64,000 bases of DNA, taken from Pseudobdellovibrio sp031428275 (GTDB lineage Bacteria; Bdellovibrionota; Bdellovibrionia; Bdellovibrionales; Bdellovibrionaceae). Below are positions 7,694-16,738 of the stretch, one piece after another; position 1 is the stretch's first letter; each line of letters starts with the position of its first letter. The DNA lies in contig JANPPC010000045.1 of NCBI GenBank assembly GCA_031428275.1, positions 77,292 to 141,291 of the forward strand, written 5' to 3'. Position numbers and translations under genes: made by a program. The notes below the pieces were generated by a model. The model was not told where the DNA came from. It searched no databases and saw nothing but the letters and a program-made list of their open reading frames with translations.

Positions 7694-10314
7694 TTTCTCC
7701 AGCGATCTTCGTTAACATAATAATTTTTTTCATCACCAGGGCTTACTTCAGTTGAAACGTTGGCGTTGGCTTTAATTTCTTTTAACAACTGGTTGGCTTC
7801 TTTTTGCAAAACTAAATTCGCGAACTTCGTTTTTTGTAAAAGTCGGGCTAGGCGGTAATCGTTAAGCCCCTCTAAAATATGTCGTTTGAAGAAAACTGCG
7901 CACTGTAAGTCACCGCTACGCAGGCTATTGCACCAGTTGACATCATCTTCGCGCGCATCCAAGGGAAAGTACGGATTACCCGCGTTCTGATTCCAATTCC
8001 ATGCAATGCGGCCCTGCAGGTTTGTGGTTTCGCGCAGCTTAAACAAGCCAAAACCAAAACTGGCTCGATTCGCTGAATTATAAAAATACCATTTCTTTTG
8101 ATCGGTTACTAATTTTTCGTACGAAAATAAACCTAAGAAAGGTAACTTAGAATCGTTGTAAAGAGTTTTAAATTCTTCATCTTTGCCGTCATACGAAAAC
8201 GCAGTCCCGAACTGAACCTTTGGGGTATTAAAACTTTGTAAAAGTCGGGTACGGCGTAACGCCCCCGGCAGTTCTTCACCTACGGGCTCATCACAAATAA
8301 CAATGTTAAGCGGTAGCCACTTTTGTTTGACAGATTCTTGATTTAACCTATCGGCCATTCGTTTCAAATCGTTATCTGAGAACTGTCCTCGACACAAATC
8401 TTGATAAGCTAAAACTGAGTTGTAAGCGGTTAAAGATAAAAAGCCATGCATTTGCGCCATCTGCATAAAGCGTGTGATACGATCGATATTGCGAATGTCG
8501 AGCGGTCGTTTTTCCCAATCGATGTCAAGACGTGCAAAAAAGCTAGCAGTTGTTAGGCCGGTTTCTTGCATTTTTTCAAAGCTCTTTTTTTGTAAAAGAT
8601 CTTCGCGATACGGGTTTTCAAACCACCAAGCTTCTTGAATACTTGAATTAAATGGCCCCACCGGAAAATCGACCGCGGGTAGTACTAGATCTAAAACTTT
8701 AATACTAATCGGAATTTTAATCTCTTTATTCTTGTGGCTGATCGAAATGATTTGGTTGTATTGACCAGCAGCTGTATTTTCGGAATCAATTTCGATCCAG
8801 ATACGACTGCTTTCATCTTTGCGCAGTTGAACAATGTTTTTCTCGAGCAGGTAGCGCTCGGCCACGGTAAAAATATGACTCGCGGGTAAAGTTCGGGTCA
8901 TACGCCGTGCGACGGGCCAGGTTTTTAAAGAGGGTTCGCCTAATCGAGGTTTTATTTTAATCATTTGTAAAATAGTGGGCTCTGGTCCGATCACACCGAA
9001 ACTTAAACTAGTGCGCTGACCTTTTAGCATTGTTACGCTTAGATCTTTTTGTTTAATTAAATCAGCACTTAACTTTTCGGGCATTTCCATGCCCACAGGC
9101 CAGGCGAAATAGGTAAGCTCCTTGACCTCAGCGGCTTTAATAGAATGAGACGCGGGCGGAAGAAAAGTAAATTTCTGCGAGAACTCAAGTGACCTGGCCG
9201 TTTTTAATTTGACTAAAAAATCATCGCCCTGCTTTTTTAAATTTTTCGGAATTAGAATTAGACTGTTGACCGCCATTCCGAAGCAAGCGTTTTCAGCACA
9301 GTTGTCGCCCTCGAAACGCAGCTTGAGCTGACCGTTTTTAACGGTCGTCAAAAATCTGTGCTCTTTAAAAATCGGATCATAATATTTTTCAAAAAAAGAA
9401 TCCCCTGAATGATCCGAGATTTCGGCAAATTGAAAATACCGGTCGGCGGCTTGATTGCGATCTAAAGTTAAACGAATCACTTCGCGTTCTTGCGCAAATA
9501 CGATTCGTTTTTTAAACAGCGGAAACTCTCCCCAATATCCTGAAGCAAAATCAAGATTAAGTATGGATTCATATTCACCGTTTGGTACATCAACCTGAAA
9601 CGTACCACGCGGAATAAACAGCGCATCTCGGTAAAGCGAATCTGGCTGTAAAGCGTCGTTTGCGTGCGGGTATGGTTGCCAGATTTCTGCATCGATTAGT
9701 CCATAAGACTGCTCTTTGGTGTATTTGGTTTGCGCGGTTACCGCTGCGAATCCCGGAAAAACGGGTGTTTCGTCGCCACCGAAATCAAAGGCGTAAATAC
9801 CTTCTGGAACAATACTGATTTCTTTTTTGACGATCATACTTTTGACAATCAACTGAACCGATCTTTCAGCATTATCAGCGCGAGCTAAAATAATTGAAGT
9901 AATTTTGGCTGTATTAAGTGGGCGGCCGGGTCGCGAATTATCGCCGACTCTTAATTTTAGCGGTATCCTAATTTCTGAGGCACCCGGGGCAACCGATACA
10001 TAATAATTAACCCGCGACCAATAATCTTTCGACTCAGTATCTTTAATTTCTAAATTAAGATTAATTGCATTGCTTTGAGGGTTTACCAAAGAAATTATAA
10101 GTGAATCGAACGAGCTTGCGTCGATTTCTTTTTTTAAACCAATGTAGCTGCGATTCCAGACAAATTGATTTTTCTGAGGCGCTTCGGTCTTGGTGTCTTC
10201 GACAATATTAAAGACGGCATTCGGCTTCGCATAGTCAACTAAGGTTAAAGACTGTGACTGAGCCAAAATTGAAATAGAAAGTATTAAAAAAGCGAAGCTA
10301 CTTTGAAAGTGCAT
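7630..10314 (-). CDS. Large secreted DUF4091 protein, glycoside-hydrolase-like
   Basis: An 894-residue protein with an N-terminal signal peptide (MHFQSSFAFLILSISILAQS, cut near residue 20). The first half consists of beta-sandwich-like modules. The second half, from about residue 560, looks like a TIM-barrel ending in a segment such as HILEGLNDYRLARLLQKT, which matches the end of DUF4091, a domain found in glycoside-hydrolase-like proteins. I start at the ATG at 10314, which gives a clean signal peptide and has CAGGAA upstream. Starting 27 bases earlier would place polar residues before it. It overlaps the upstream glycosyltransferase by 17 bases. A secreted hydrolase within an exopolysaccharide operon could trim or degrade the polymer, but no substrate or catalytic acid can be assigned from sequence alone. 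Confidence 0.72.
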   Translation of the reverse strand: MHFQSSFAFLILSISILAQSQSLTLVDYAKPNAVFNIVEDTKTEAPQKNQFVWNRSYIGLKKEIDASSFDSLIISLVNPQSNAINLNLEIKDTESKDYWSRVNYYVSVAPGASEIRIPLKLRVGDNSRPGRPLNTAKITSIILARADNAERSVQLIVKSMIVKKEISIVPEGIYAFDFGGDETPVFPGFAAVTAQTKYTKEQSYGLIDAEIWQPYPHANDALQPDSLYRDALFIPRGTFQVDVPNGEYESILNLDFASGYWGEFPLFKKRIVFAQEREVIRLTLDRNQAADRYFQFAEISDHSGDSFFEKYYDPIFKEHRFLTTVKNGQLKLRFEGDNCAENACFGMAVNSLILIPKNLKKQGDDFLVKLKTARSLEFSQKFTFLPPASHSIKAAEVKELTYFAWPVGMEMPEKLSADLIKQKDLSVTMLKGQRTSLSFGVIGPEPTILQMIKIKPRLGEPSLKTWPVARRMTRTLPASHIFTVAERYLLEKNIVQLRKDESSRIWIEIDSENTAAGQYNQIISISHKNKEIKIPISIKVLDLVLPAVDFPVGPFNSSIQEAWWFENPYREDLLQKKSFEKMQETGLTTASFFARLDIDWEKRPLDIRNIDRITRFMQMAQMHGFLSLTAYNSVLAYQDLCRGQFSDNDLKRMADRLNQESVKQKWLPLNIVICDEPVGEELPGALRRTRLLQSFNTPKVQFGTAFSYDGKDEEFKTLYNDSKLPFLGLFSYEKLVTDQKKWYFYNSANRASFGFGLFKLRETTNLQGRIAWNWNQNAGNPYFPLDAREDDVNWCNSLRSGDLQCAVFFKRHILEGLNDYRLARLLQKTKFANLVLQKEANQLLKEIKANANVSTEVSPGDEKNYYVNEDRWRNQIFSLFSRMLDDTSVKAKSK

Positions 10315-11410
10315 ATCGTATGATTTCCTGCCATTGCTCACTTTGCTTTGCTAAGCTGAAATTTTCTTGAAGGTGTGTGTACGCATCAGAACTGAACGCG
10401 GCTAAGTCGGCGCGATTTGCAATAGCCCAGGTTAGCTGGTTTGCCATATGATTAACATCTTTTGATTTAACCAGTAAACCCGTCTTTTGATTAATAATTA
10501 ATTCGGAATTCCCGCCGACGTCCGTAGCTATGACCGGAACGCTTTCAGCAAAAGCTTCTAGTAATACAACCGGCAGGCCTTCACGATATGAAGGTAGTAT
10601 GAAAAGATCGAAGGCAGCAAAAAAGCGTCTAGCTTGCTCTTGTTTTCCCAGAAAATGAACATGGTTTTTTAGCGATGACTTTTTGCAAAATTCGCTGAGT
10701 TTTTTTTCTTCTGGCCCTTCGCCGATGAAGACCCAGTGCACATTATTCTTTTCGTAAGAAATTTTTTGAAAAGCTTTAAGCGCAAACAAGTGGCCTTTTT
10801 CGTAACTAAGGCGGCCCACACTTAAAATAAGTACAGCCGGTTCGCTGACGTGAATTAGTTTCAGAACGGTGGCGCGATCGACGCGGTTTTTTAAGTTCGA
10901 ATCTAGGTCAATAGCGTTTGAAAGCAACCGCGATTCTAAACCCATATGTTGTAATTGTTTTTGCTGCGCCATTGAAACACAAGCGATCATATCGAATGAA
11001 TAAATCGCGAAGCGATCAAGTCGTTCGTAAAAGCGAACTTTTAAATTTTGCCCTGTCCAGCCATGCACCACAGCGATTTTTCGAATTTTTTGCTTAACTA
11101 GCAATAAATCAGCTATGTAGCCAGAACCAACTGCTAGATCGATACGCTCTTGTTTAATATATCTCGCTATAAATTTTCGCTCGCTAAAAAAACGAAATAT
11201 AGAAGGCGAAGGTCGTAATGTGAGTTTCAAATGGTAGTGGGCCGCTTTTTCATGAACCAGCCGTAAATCTTCAGTTGTGGTCGAACCGCTTGTGTAAAGA
11301 AGCAGCTCTGTATGAATAGTCGAATCTTTTGCAAGCTGAGCCGTCAGTTGAAACGTTTGAATTTCGGGACCGCCCCAGAATCGATACGGTAGTATCTGCA
11401 GTATTTTCAA
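10298..11410 (-). CDS. GT4 family glycosyltransferase
   Basis: A 370-residue GT-B fold enzyme. The N-terminus MKILQILPYRFWGGPEIQTF is the acceptor-side Rossmann domain. The C-terminal donor domain carries VGRLSYEKGHLFALKAF, then PSYREGLPVVLLEAF and ATDVGGNSELI, the E-x7-E type signature of retaining GT4 glycosyltransferases. It should add a sugar from a nucleotide donor to the lipid-linked repeat unit on the cytoplasmic side. The start codon is TTG, with GAAGG upstream, and it overlaps the stop of the preceding gene as TTGA, indicating translational coupling. No specific sugar can be assigned. Confidence 0.88.
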   Translation of the reverse strand: MKILQILPYRFWGGPEIQTFQLTAQLAKDSTIHTELLLYTSGSTTTEDLRLVHEKAAHYHLKLTLRPSPSIFRFFSERKFIARYIKQERIDLAVGSGYIADLLLVKQKIRKIAVVHGWTGQNLKVRFYERLDRFAIYSFDMIACVSMAQQKQLQHMGLESRLLSNAIDLDSNLKNRVDRATVLKLIHVSEPAVLILSVGRLSYEKGHLFALKAFQKISYEKNNVHWVFIGEGPEEKKLSEFCKKSSLKNHVHFLGKQEQARRFFAAFDLFILPSYREGLPVVLLEAFAESVPVIATDVGGNSELIINQKTGLLVKSKDVNHMANQLTWAIANRADLAAFSSDAYTHLQENFSLAKQSEQWQEIIRYALSK

Positions 11411-12546
11411 AGGTAACCTTCAACGAATGTAATCAGCACCTTTTCATCGTGCGCCCAATTGTATTTTTGCTCAACGGCGATCCTGCCGGCCAGACCTTCG
11501 CGCCCACTGGTCGAATTCATAAATGCTAAAATAGATTCGGCTAAGAGTTCGGGGCTACGAACGTCGATCACATTCCCTGAGTTAGTTTCAGTAACAATTC
11601 GCTTCAGTGACTTTGTATTTGAAACCAACACGGGTTTCCCGGCCGCCATATAATCAAATAATTTATTAGCTACGGTGTGATCTAAAAATTCGGAAAGTTG
11701 GTATGGTAAAATGCCGACGTCAATTTTTGCCAGCATTCCTGCAAATTCACTAAACTGATAGCGCCCGGTAAAATGCACGGGCGCTTGGGTTTCGGTGGCG
11801 ATCTTTAGTAGCTCGCTTTCGGATTCTCCGTTTCCCGCCAAAGTTAACTCTACATCGTGACCTTGACTTCGCAAAATTGAAAATGCCCGAATCAGAGTAT
11901 CTAAGCCGCGCTCAGGGGTTAAAAATCCGTGGTGCGCAAAGTGACGAATTTTTTTTGCTTTCGTAAATTCAGGCTGCGGAAAATTTTCTAGAATGGGTGT
12001 ATTGTAAACAGCGCAAAGATTTTTAGCTTGAGCTCCTAGTTTTTGCAAACGCTGTTCTTGTTCAAGGCAAACAGTAATGATGCCGTTCATATTATTGATA
12101 GCGAATTGTTCAACTTTTTCGGCCACGTTGAATTTATGCACAAGAAGATAGTTCATCAAACCTTGTCGGTACTTCTTCCACCCTTTCATCGCAGCCGGGT
12201 AGTGTTCAGCCATATCCATTAGAACGGGTATCCCCATTGCGCTTGCGGCGCGGATAGCAGATGGAGAAACCAATATATCACGGGCGATAATCAGATCAAC
12301 TTTCTCGGATGCGATAATTTGTTTTATTTCAGCCGTCCAGACCGGGCTAAACGGAACTGCGGCATTTAAACGTCGATGACTTAAATCAAAAAGCTTAATT
12401 TGCGGATTGATCTTGAGCGCTGTTTTTTTACGGCAAAGAATGCTGACTTCAGCCCCGGCTTTAACTAAAGCCTCGGTGATTTTTTCGACCCGAATTTCCC
12501 ATGGGTACGAGCTTTGCCAAACGTAGAGAATTTTTTTACCTTGCAC
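11407..12546 (-). CDS. GT4-like glycosyltransferase
   Basis: A 379-residue GT-B glycosyltransferase. The N-terminal VWQSSYPWEIRVEKITEAL resembles Glyco_transf_4 domains. The donor domain shows HHGFLTPERGLDTLIRAF, then LDHTVANKLFDYMAAGKPVLV, in which the NKLFDYMAAG stretch contacts the nucleotide sugar. It starts with GTG and no strong ribosome-binding site is visible; no better start exists downstream near the domain border. It lies 15 bases after the glycosylphosphotransferase gene and overlaps the next glycosyltransferase by 4 bases, so it is the second gene of an operon building a lipid-linked glycan. Donor and acceptor are unknown. Confidence 0.85.
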   Translation of the reverse strand: MQGKKILYVWQSSYPWEIRVEKITEALVKAGAEVSILCRKKTALKINPQIKLFDLSHRRLNAAVPFSPVWTAEIKQIIASEKVDLIIARDILVSPSAIRAASAMGIPVLMDMAEHYPAAMKGWKKYRQGLMNYLLVHKFNVAEKVEQFAINNMNGIITVCLEQEQRLQKLGAQAKNLCAVYNTPILENFPQPEFTKAKKIRHFAHHGFLTPERGLDTLIRAFSILRSQGHDVELTLAGNGESESELLKIATETQAPVHFTGRYQFSEFAGMLAKIDVGILPYQLSEFLDHTVANKLFDYMAAGKPVLVSNTKSLKRIVTETNSGNVIDVRSPELLAESILAFMNSTSGREGLAGRIAVEQKYNWAHDEKVLITFVEGYL

Positions 12547-12561
12547 CTAGCAAGGTTGCCA

Positions 12562-14004
12562 CTAGTAATTGCCGAATGCAATCGCCGAGATACTCATCGT
12601 GAAGATGGTTATCATAACAAAAATAAAAATCGAACTGCGTAAAATGTTTGTCGCCGGCTTTTTGCTGATGGCTTCTTGGTGAAGGGCTATTTCGCCCCAA
12701 AAGAATTTATTAAGGATATGTACAACTGTCATCACCGAAGAAATGATATCTATGCGTAAGCTCATGTTTTTTATGTAATGCAAATCGTATGAAAGTTTAA
12801 TCTTTGATTCTTGAATCGAGCTTGCGTAGCCTGCGCAGACTTGCGCCCAACCCGTAATTCCGGGGCGAATAGCCGTACGCATGTAGAAAAGCGGTATTTC
12901 GGAACGCAATTTTTCGTAAAACTCAGGGCGCTCGGGTCGGGGGCCCACGAAACTGAGTTCGCCACGCACGATATTTAGTAATTGCGGAAGCTCATCTAAA
13001 TGAAGTTTACGAAGAATATTTCCCATGCGCGTAATGCGGGGATCGTTGAGCTGAGCCCATTGGATGCCGGTCATTTCTGCATCTAGCCCCATCGTTCGGA
13101 ATTTAAAAATTGTAAAGGGTCTCCCGCCTTGGCCAAGGCGATTTTGCGTAAATAAAACGGGCCCCTTGCTCGATAATTTAACTAAAATAGCAGTCACCAG
13201 TAAAATTGGAGACAAAAGCACGATTAAGACTGAGGCCAAGATGGGCTCAATAAAGCTCTTTATTCGAATATACATTTTTACGCTCAACGGTAGATTTTGT
13301 GCCCAAAGCAGAATATCAGAAGTGTTGCTGCGATCGAGATCAATATGCGAATCAAACTCTTCAACCAAGTCGCGAATATCAACGACGGGAATTCCGCGCA
13401 AGGTTAATTGCAATAGGTGGTATTCACGCATCTCAGTTTTTAAAAAATCTTTTGAGTAAGCGACAATATCGAACCTTTGTTTTTTTGATGAATCACTGAA
13501 CTCAATATCTAAAATTTTTTCAGTCTCGTAACCCCGAATAGATCGCATGATATACTCGTACTCGACGGGATCGGCAAATACCCCTAGAATGATACGATAC
13601 TTAAAAAGTTTCAGAATCGACGCCATTAAATATTGAGCGCCAAACCACAAACCCGCCAGCGCGATACTGCGGCTAGCGATCATCCAGATCGAATAAAATG
13701 GCGAATCAAACGAAATACTTAAAAGAAAGCGGCCCATAAGATCGGCTATAAAAAAAGCGATCGAGAAAACGATCAAATCACTTTTTCGCGGCGACAGTCG
13801 AAGTGCTCGGGGCATTTGAAAAAATTGCAAAATGACCAATGCAAATAACCCGAACACGACGCCAGAAAGAACTTGCTCGAATGTATCAATTGTCGCGTTC
13901 AATGAGATAAGCTGCTGTTTGATAATAAGATAATGAGCCATCGGAAAAGTGGCTAAGAAAAAAAACTTAAACCAGTAGGTATGTCTAACTTGAACCTTCT
14001 CCAA
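12562..14004 (-). CDS. Polyprenyl glycosyl-1-phosphate transferase (WbaP/WcaJ-type initiating enzyme)
   Basis: A 480-residue membrane protein. Hydrophobic segments occupy roughly residues 10-140, a soluble CoA-binding-like region follows, and the catalytic phosphoglycosyl-transferase domain starts near residue 245. That domain contains FTIFKFRTM, LRKLHLDELPQLLNI with the catalytic Asp-Glu pair, GELSFVGPRPERPEF and PGITGWAQV. It transfers a sugar-1-phosphate, often glucose or galactose, to undecaprenyl phosphate and starts repeat-unit synthesis. An extra hydrophobic segment at the very C-terminus (about residues 455-475) is unusual for the family. The start is TTG with a strong GGAGGAA seven bases upstream. 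It heads the leftward operon that includes both GT4 genes and the DUF4091 gene. Confidence 0.9.
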   Translation of the reverse strand: MEKVQVRHTYWFKFFFLATFPMAHYLIIKQQLISLNATIDTFEQVLSGVVFGLFALVILQFFQMPRALRLSPRKSDLIVFSIAFFIADLMGRFLLSISFDSPFYSIWMIASRSIALAGLWFGAQYLMASILKLFKYRIILGVFADPVEYEYIMRSIRGYETEKILDIEFSDSSKKQRFDIVAYSKDFLKTEMREYHLLQLTLRGIPVVDIRDLVEEFDSHIDLDRSNTSDILLWAQNLPLSVKMYIRIKSFIEPILASVLIVLLSPILLVTAILVKLSSKGPVLFTQNRLGQGGRPFTIFKFRTMGLDAEMTGIQWAQLNDPRITRMGNILRKLHLDELPQLLNIVRGELSFVGPRPERPEFYEKLRSEIPLFYMRTAIRPGITGWAQVCAGYASSIQESKIKLSYDLHYIKNMSLRIDIISSVMTVVHILNKFFWGEIALHQEAISKKPATNILRSSIFIFVMITIFTMSISAIAFGNY

Positions 14005-14066
14005 TTGTTAATTCCTCCGGCTGCTTAATTACCGCTGCGCTAGTACTAGAGGGTTCTACTTAACAA

Positions 14067-14099
14067 AATGGTTAAAAAATGTCGCCGATTTTAACCATT
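14067..14099. promoter_or_regulatory. Perfect 11-bp inverted repeat upstream of the initiating transferase gene
   Basis: The arms AATGGTTAAAA (14067-14077) and TTTTAACCATT (14089-14099) are perfect complements separated by 11 bases. It lies 63-95 bases upstream of the TTG start of the phosphoglycosyl transferase on the minus strand, in a 186-base gap. It could be an operator or a leader hairpin. Read on the minus strand it is followed by TTTTGTT, so a second terminator for the GNAT-like gene is also possible. Confidence 0.45.
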
Positions 14100-14130
14100 C
14101 TTTGAAAAGATTTTGTAGTCGCGAAAGAAA

Positions 14131-14158
14131 ATAATCTAGAGTTAAAATTCTAGATTAT
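14131..14158 (-). terminator. Probable terminator after the GNAT-like gene
   Basis: Perfect 10-bp arms, ATAATCTAGA at 14131-14140 and TCTAGATTAT at 14149-14158, enclose an 8-base loop. On the minus strand the stem is followed by TTTCTTT. The stem is AT-rich, so termination may be weak. It lies 33 bases past the stop of the gene at 14191. Confidence 0.5.
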
Positions 14159-14190
14159 ATGCGGTATTTGAAGTTATTTAAGAAATCGAT

Positions 14191-15330
14191 TTAGAACCAG
14201 ATGAAATCAAGCCACGCAGGGCGACTATTCAGTAAGCTTAATTCAGCTACAACGTCGCGGCCTTCGGTCTGAATGCAGTACAGGCCATACGGAATTTCAG
14301 CGAACACGCTTCCTCGAGGTGGTCGCTTTCTAAAATCATTTTTTTCGTAGGCATAAATCAAAAATTCGTTTTGCCTAGAAGTTTTATAAGATGCCGAAAT
14401 TAATGCTTTCAAAACTTCAGGGTGACTGGCCGATAAGAAATGCAGCAAACGAAAATGTAGAGCCTCTTGTTTTTGCGTGCTCGAGAAAGGGCGTGTTAGT
14501 CTGCGTCCGAAACGGAGCCACTGGGCCGCTTTCAGAAACTGACGAAAATTGTGTGCTTGGTCATTATATTCTTGAGGTAAGTAGTCTTGCAAAAGACTAG
14601 AGCTTATCGGTTGCACACAGCCAATAATTCTATCTTCTGAGTCAAAAGCTATTAAAAATTGGCTCCACGAATAGATCAGTGAGCGGTTAATAAAATCAGC
14701 CACATTCTCGTGTACTTCGTGCGGTAAAAAATCATGGCTCAAGGAAACTGAATTAATATATTTAACTAAGGCTTCTTTATCTGAAGATTTATAGGGTCGA
14801 ACGAAAATATTTTCATTTGGCTTCGAGTCCCACGGGTAGAAACCGTGAATTGAAACCAGATTGTATGAACGGGCTAAAGAATAGAGCGGTTGGTGCGGCC
14901 GTTTTAGTTTCGGTCGAATGAAGGCATTCATCGCCTGAGATTCGGTTTGGTTGATCGTTGTCATAAAAGCGTCGCAACCTTGTTCACTAATGACTTTTTC
15001 AAGCAGCGGGTGAAAATACGTCGACCAAGATAAGATCGCTTTGCGATTAGGAGAAATTCTTAAATCACAGGCTTGAGCTAGACGAATCGTGCGATTTTTA
15101 AACTTTAAATCTCGTAATAGAAAACTAGCGGTTCCTAAGATCTCGTCGCCGTCTTCAAGAAGATAAGTTTTGTAAGGTAGACCCAGTCGTTGATAGAAAG
15201 AAAAGAAGTGCACTTCGCGGCTAATTTTAATTTCAATTGATCCCATAGTAGGAATTGAGGTAAAGAAGTCATTTAATTTTCTAGAATCAGCGCTGGTGGC
15301 TTCGCGCAGCTTAAGCGAGGTCTTTGTCAT
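14191..15330 (-). CDS. GNAT-like acetyltransferase-fold protein
   Basis: A 379-residue cytoplasmic protein. The first half (LREATSADSRKLNDFF at the start, then TYLLEDGDEILGTASFLL) looks like an N-acetyltransferase fold, and a second GNAT-like half begins near residue 165 with FVRPYKSSDKEALVKYINS. The acetyl-CoA loop (Arg/Gln-x-x-Gly-x-Gly/Ala) is not clear in either half, so the assignment is by overall pattern and the activity is unproven. The start overlaps the end of the upstream cobalamin adenosyltransferase gene by 20 bases, so the two are co-translated. Substrate is unknown. Confidence 0.6.
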   Translation of the reverse strand: MTKTSLKLREATSADSRKLNDFFTSIPTMGSIEIKISREVHFFSFYQRLGLPYKTYLLEDGDEILGTASFLLRDLKFKNRTIRLAQACDLRISPNRKAILSWSTYFHPLLEKVISEQGCDAFMTTINQTESQAMNAFIRPKLKRPHQPLYSLARSYNLVSIHGFYPWDSKPNENIFVRPYKSSDKEALVKYINSVSLSHDFLPHEVHENVADFINRSLIYSWSQFLIAFDSEDRIIGCVQPISSSLLQDYLPQEYNDQAHNFRQFLKAAQWLRFGRRLTRPFSSTQKQEALHFRLLHFLSASHPEVLKALISASYKTSRQNEFLIYAYEKNDFRKRPPRGSVFAEIPYGLYCIQTEGRDVVAELSLLNSRPAWLDFIWF

Positions 15331-15883
15331 TTTTTTTCCAGATAGTTTCGGGATGATTCATAGTGAAATTAACCCAGCGAGAGAGTGTAAATAGCAAATC
15401 ACTCAGGCGATTTAGGTAAATAAGTACGTGCTGGTAATGATTTTCGGTATTGAATATTTCGCTGCTACGTCTTTCTGCGCGCCGACAAGCCGTTCGACTG
15501 ACGTGTAAAAAACTGGCGGCCAAATGTCCGGCTGGCAAAATAAAATTCTTTAATTCAGGTAAAGGCTCTGTGAAGTGATCAATCCAAATTTCAAGCTGCT
15601 CGATCTGAGATTCGGTGATCTGTGGTAAGCTGAAAAAAACTTTTTCTTCCGCCGTGGCCAAAAGAGAGCCCACCGAAAATAAAGCACTTTGAATCTGCTC
15701 AAGGAGTGCCGCGATTTCACTAAGCTTAGGTTCGTGCAACAAATGGCTGCGCACAACTCCGAGACTTGAATTAAGTTCGTCAACGCAACCATAAGCTTCG
15801 ACTCGGGGATCGAACTTAGTTACGCAAGATCCGTCGACCAACATTGTCATACCTTTATCGCCCGTTTTTGTGTAGATTCTCAT
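15311..15883 (-). CDS. PduO-type cob(I)alamin adenosyltransferase
   Basis: A 190-residue protein that transfers the 5'-deoxyadenosyl group of ATP to cob(I)alamin to make coenzyme B12. The N-terminus has the family ATP-binding motif TKTGDKGMTMLVDG, then VEAYGCVDELNSSLG. Later RTACRRAERR and LNRLSDLLFTLSRWVN are the conserved helix motifs lining the active site. Length fits the family. The gene is divergent from the N-formylglutamate amidohydrolase with fewer than 30 bases between start codons, so at least one promoter must lie within coding DNA. No other cobalamin gene is in the window, so salvage of imported B12 is a reasonable inference. Confidence 0.92.
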   Translation of the reverse strand: MRIYTKTGDKGMTMLVDGSCVTKFDPRVEAYGCVDELNSSLGVVRSHLLHEPKLSEIAALLEQIQSALFSVGSLLATAEEKVFFSLPQITESQIEQLEIWIDHFTEPLPELKNFILPAGHLAASFLHVSRTACRRAERRSSEIFNTENHYQHVLIYLNRLSDLLFTLSRWVNFTMNHPETIWKKNDKDLA

Positions 15884-15911
15884 ATAGATCTATTTCAGTA
15901 TGAGGATTCAA

Positions 15912-16727
15912 ATGAGTCAAACAGTTCCATTCTTTATTACGATTCCGCACTCGGGTGAAAAAGTTCCGCACCAGACTCCGTGGCTTGCTACTTTGCCCGA
16001 AGAAATTTTGATGGCCGATGTTGATCGCTACGTCGATATTTTATACAAACCCGTTTTAGATCAGTTGCAGATCCCGTTTCAGACAACAGACTGGCATCGC
16101 TACGCCGTTGATTTGAATCGCGTTCCAACTGACGTTGATGAATTGTCGGTTGAAGGTGCGCCTAAAAAAGCAGGCACTCACCCGGATGGTTATCATTGGG
16201 TCATGACCAAGAACGAAATTAAATTAATGTATGCCCCGATCACGCAACTGGCACACGATCAGCTTACTCAATTGATTTACGAACCTTTTCACCAAAGTGT
16301 TCGTAATTATTACGAAAGTTTTCGTAAGCTTGGATTTAAAAATGTTTTTCATATCGATGCTCATTCGATGCCTTCGCTAGGTACTCGCATGCACAAAGAT
16401 CCTGGTCAACTTCGCGCTGACATCGTAATCAGTGATTGTTTGGGTAAAAGTTGCGCGCCCGCATTTCGTGATTTGGTCATTGCGGCCTATGCAACCGCTG
16501 GTTTTCGTGTGGGTTACAACTGGCCGTACATGGGTGGCTGCGTTACTGAGCAGTACGGTCATCCCGAACTGGGGCAGCACGCCATTCAAGTTGAGTTGAA
16601 CCGTTCACTGTACATGGATGAAAAAACCAAGAAGCTTGAGTCGACGCATGAGCAAGTTCAAAGCAAAATTTTAAAAGTTGTCAGCTATATTAAATCAGAG
16701 CTACCCAATTTAAATCTAGGAAAGTAG
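15912..16727 (+). CDS. N-formylglutamate amidohydrolase family protein
   Basis: A 271-residue hydrolase of the FGase family, which cleaves N-formylglutamate to formate and glutamate in one route of histidine degradation; other members act on related amides. Visible motifs are ITIPHSGEKVP near the N-terminus, DWHRYAVDLNR, FHIDAHSMPSLG with the likely metal-binding His-x-Asp-x-His, and the late GCVTEQYGHPE. I choose the ATG at 15912, preceded by GAGGA at good spacing, over the ATG at 15900, which lacks one. No hut gene is adjacent, so the physiological substrate is open. ResB follows 11 bases after the stop. Confidence 0.82.
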   Translation: MSQTVPFFITIPHSGEKVPHQTPWLATLPEEILMADVDRYVDILYKPVLDQLQIPFQTTDWHRYAVDLNRVPTDVDELSVEGAPKKAGTHPDGYHWVMTKNEIKLMYAPITQLAHDQLTQLIYEPFHQSVRNYYESFRKLGFKNVFHIDAHSMPSLGTRMHKDPGQLRADIVISDCLGKSCAPAFRDLVIAAYATAGFRVGYNWPYMGGCVTEQYGHPELGQHAIQVELNRSLYMDEKTKKLESTHEQVQSKILKVVSYIKSELPNLNLGK

Positions 16728-16738
16728 TTTTAAACAAT

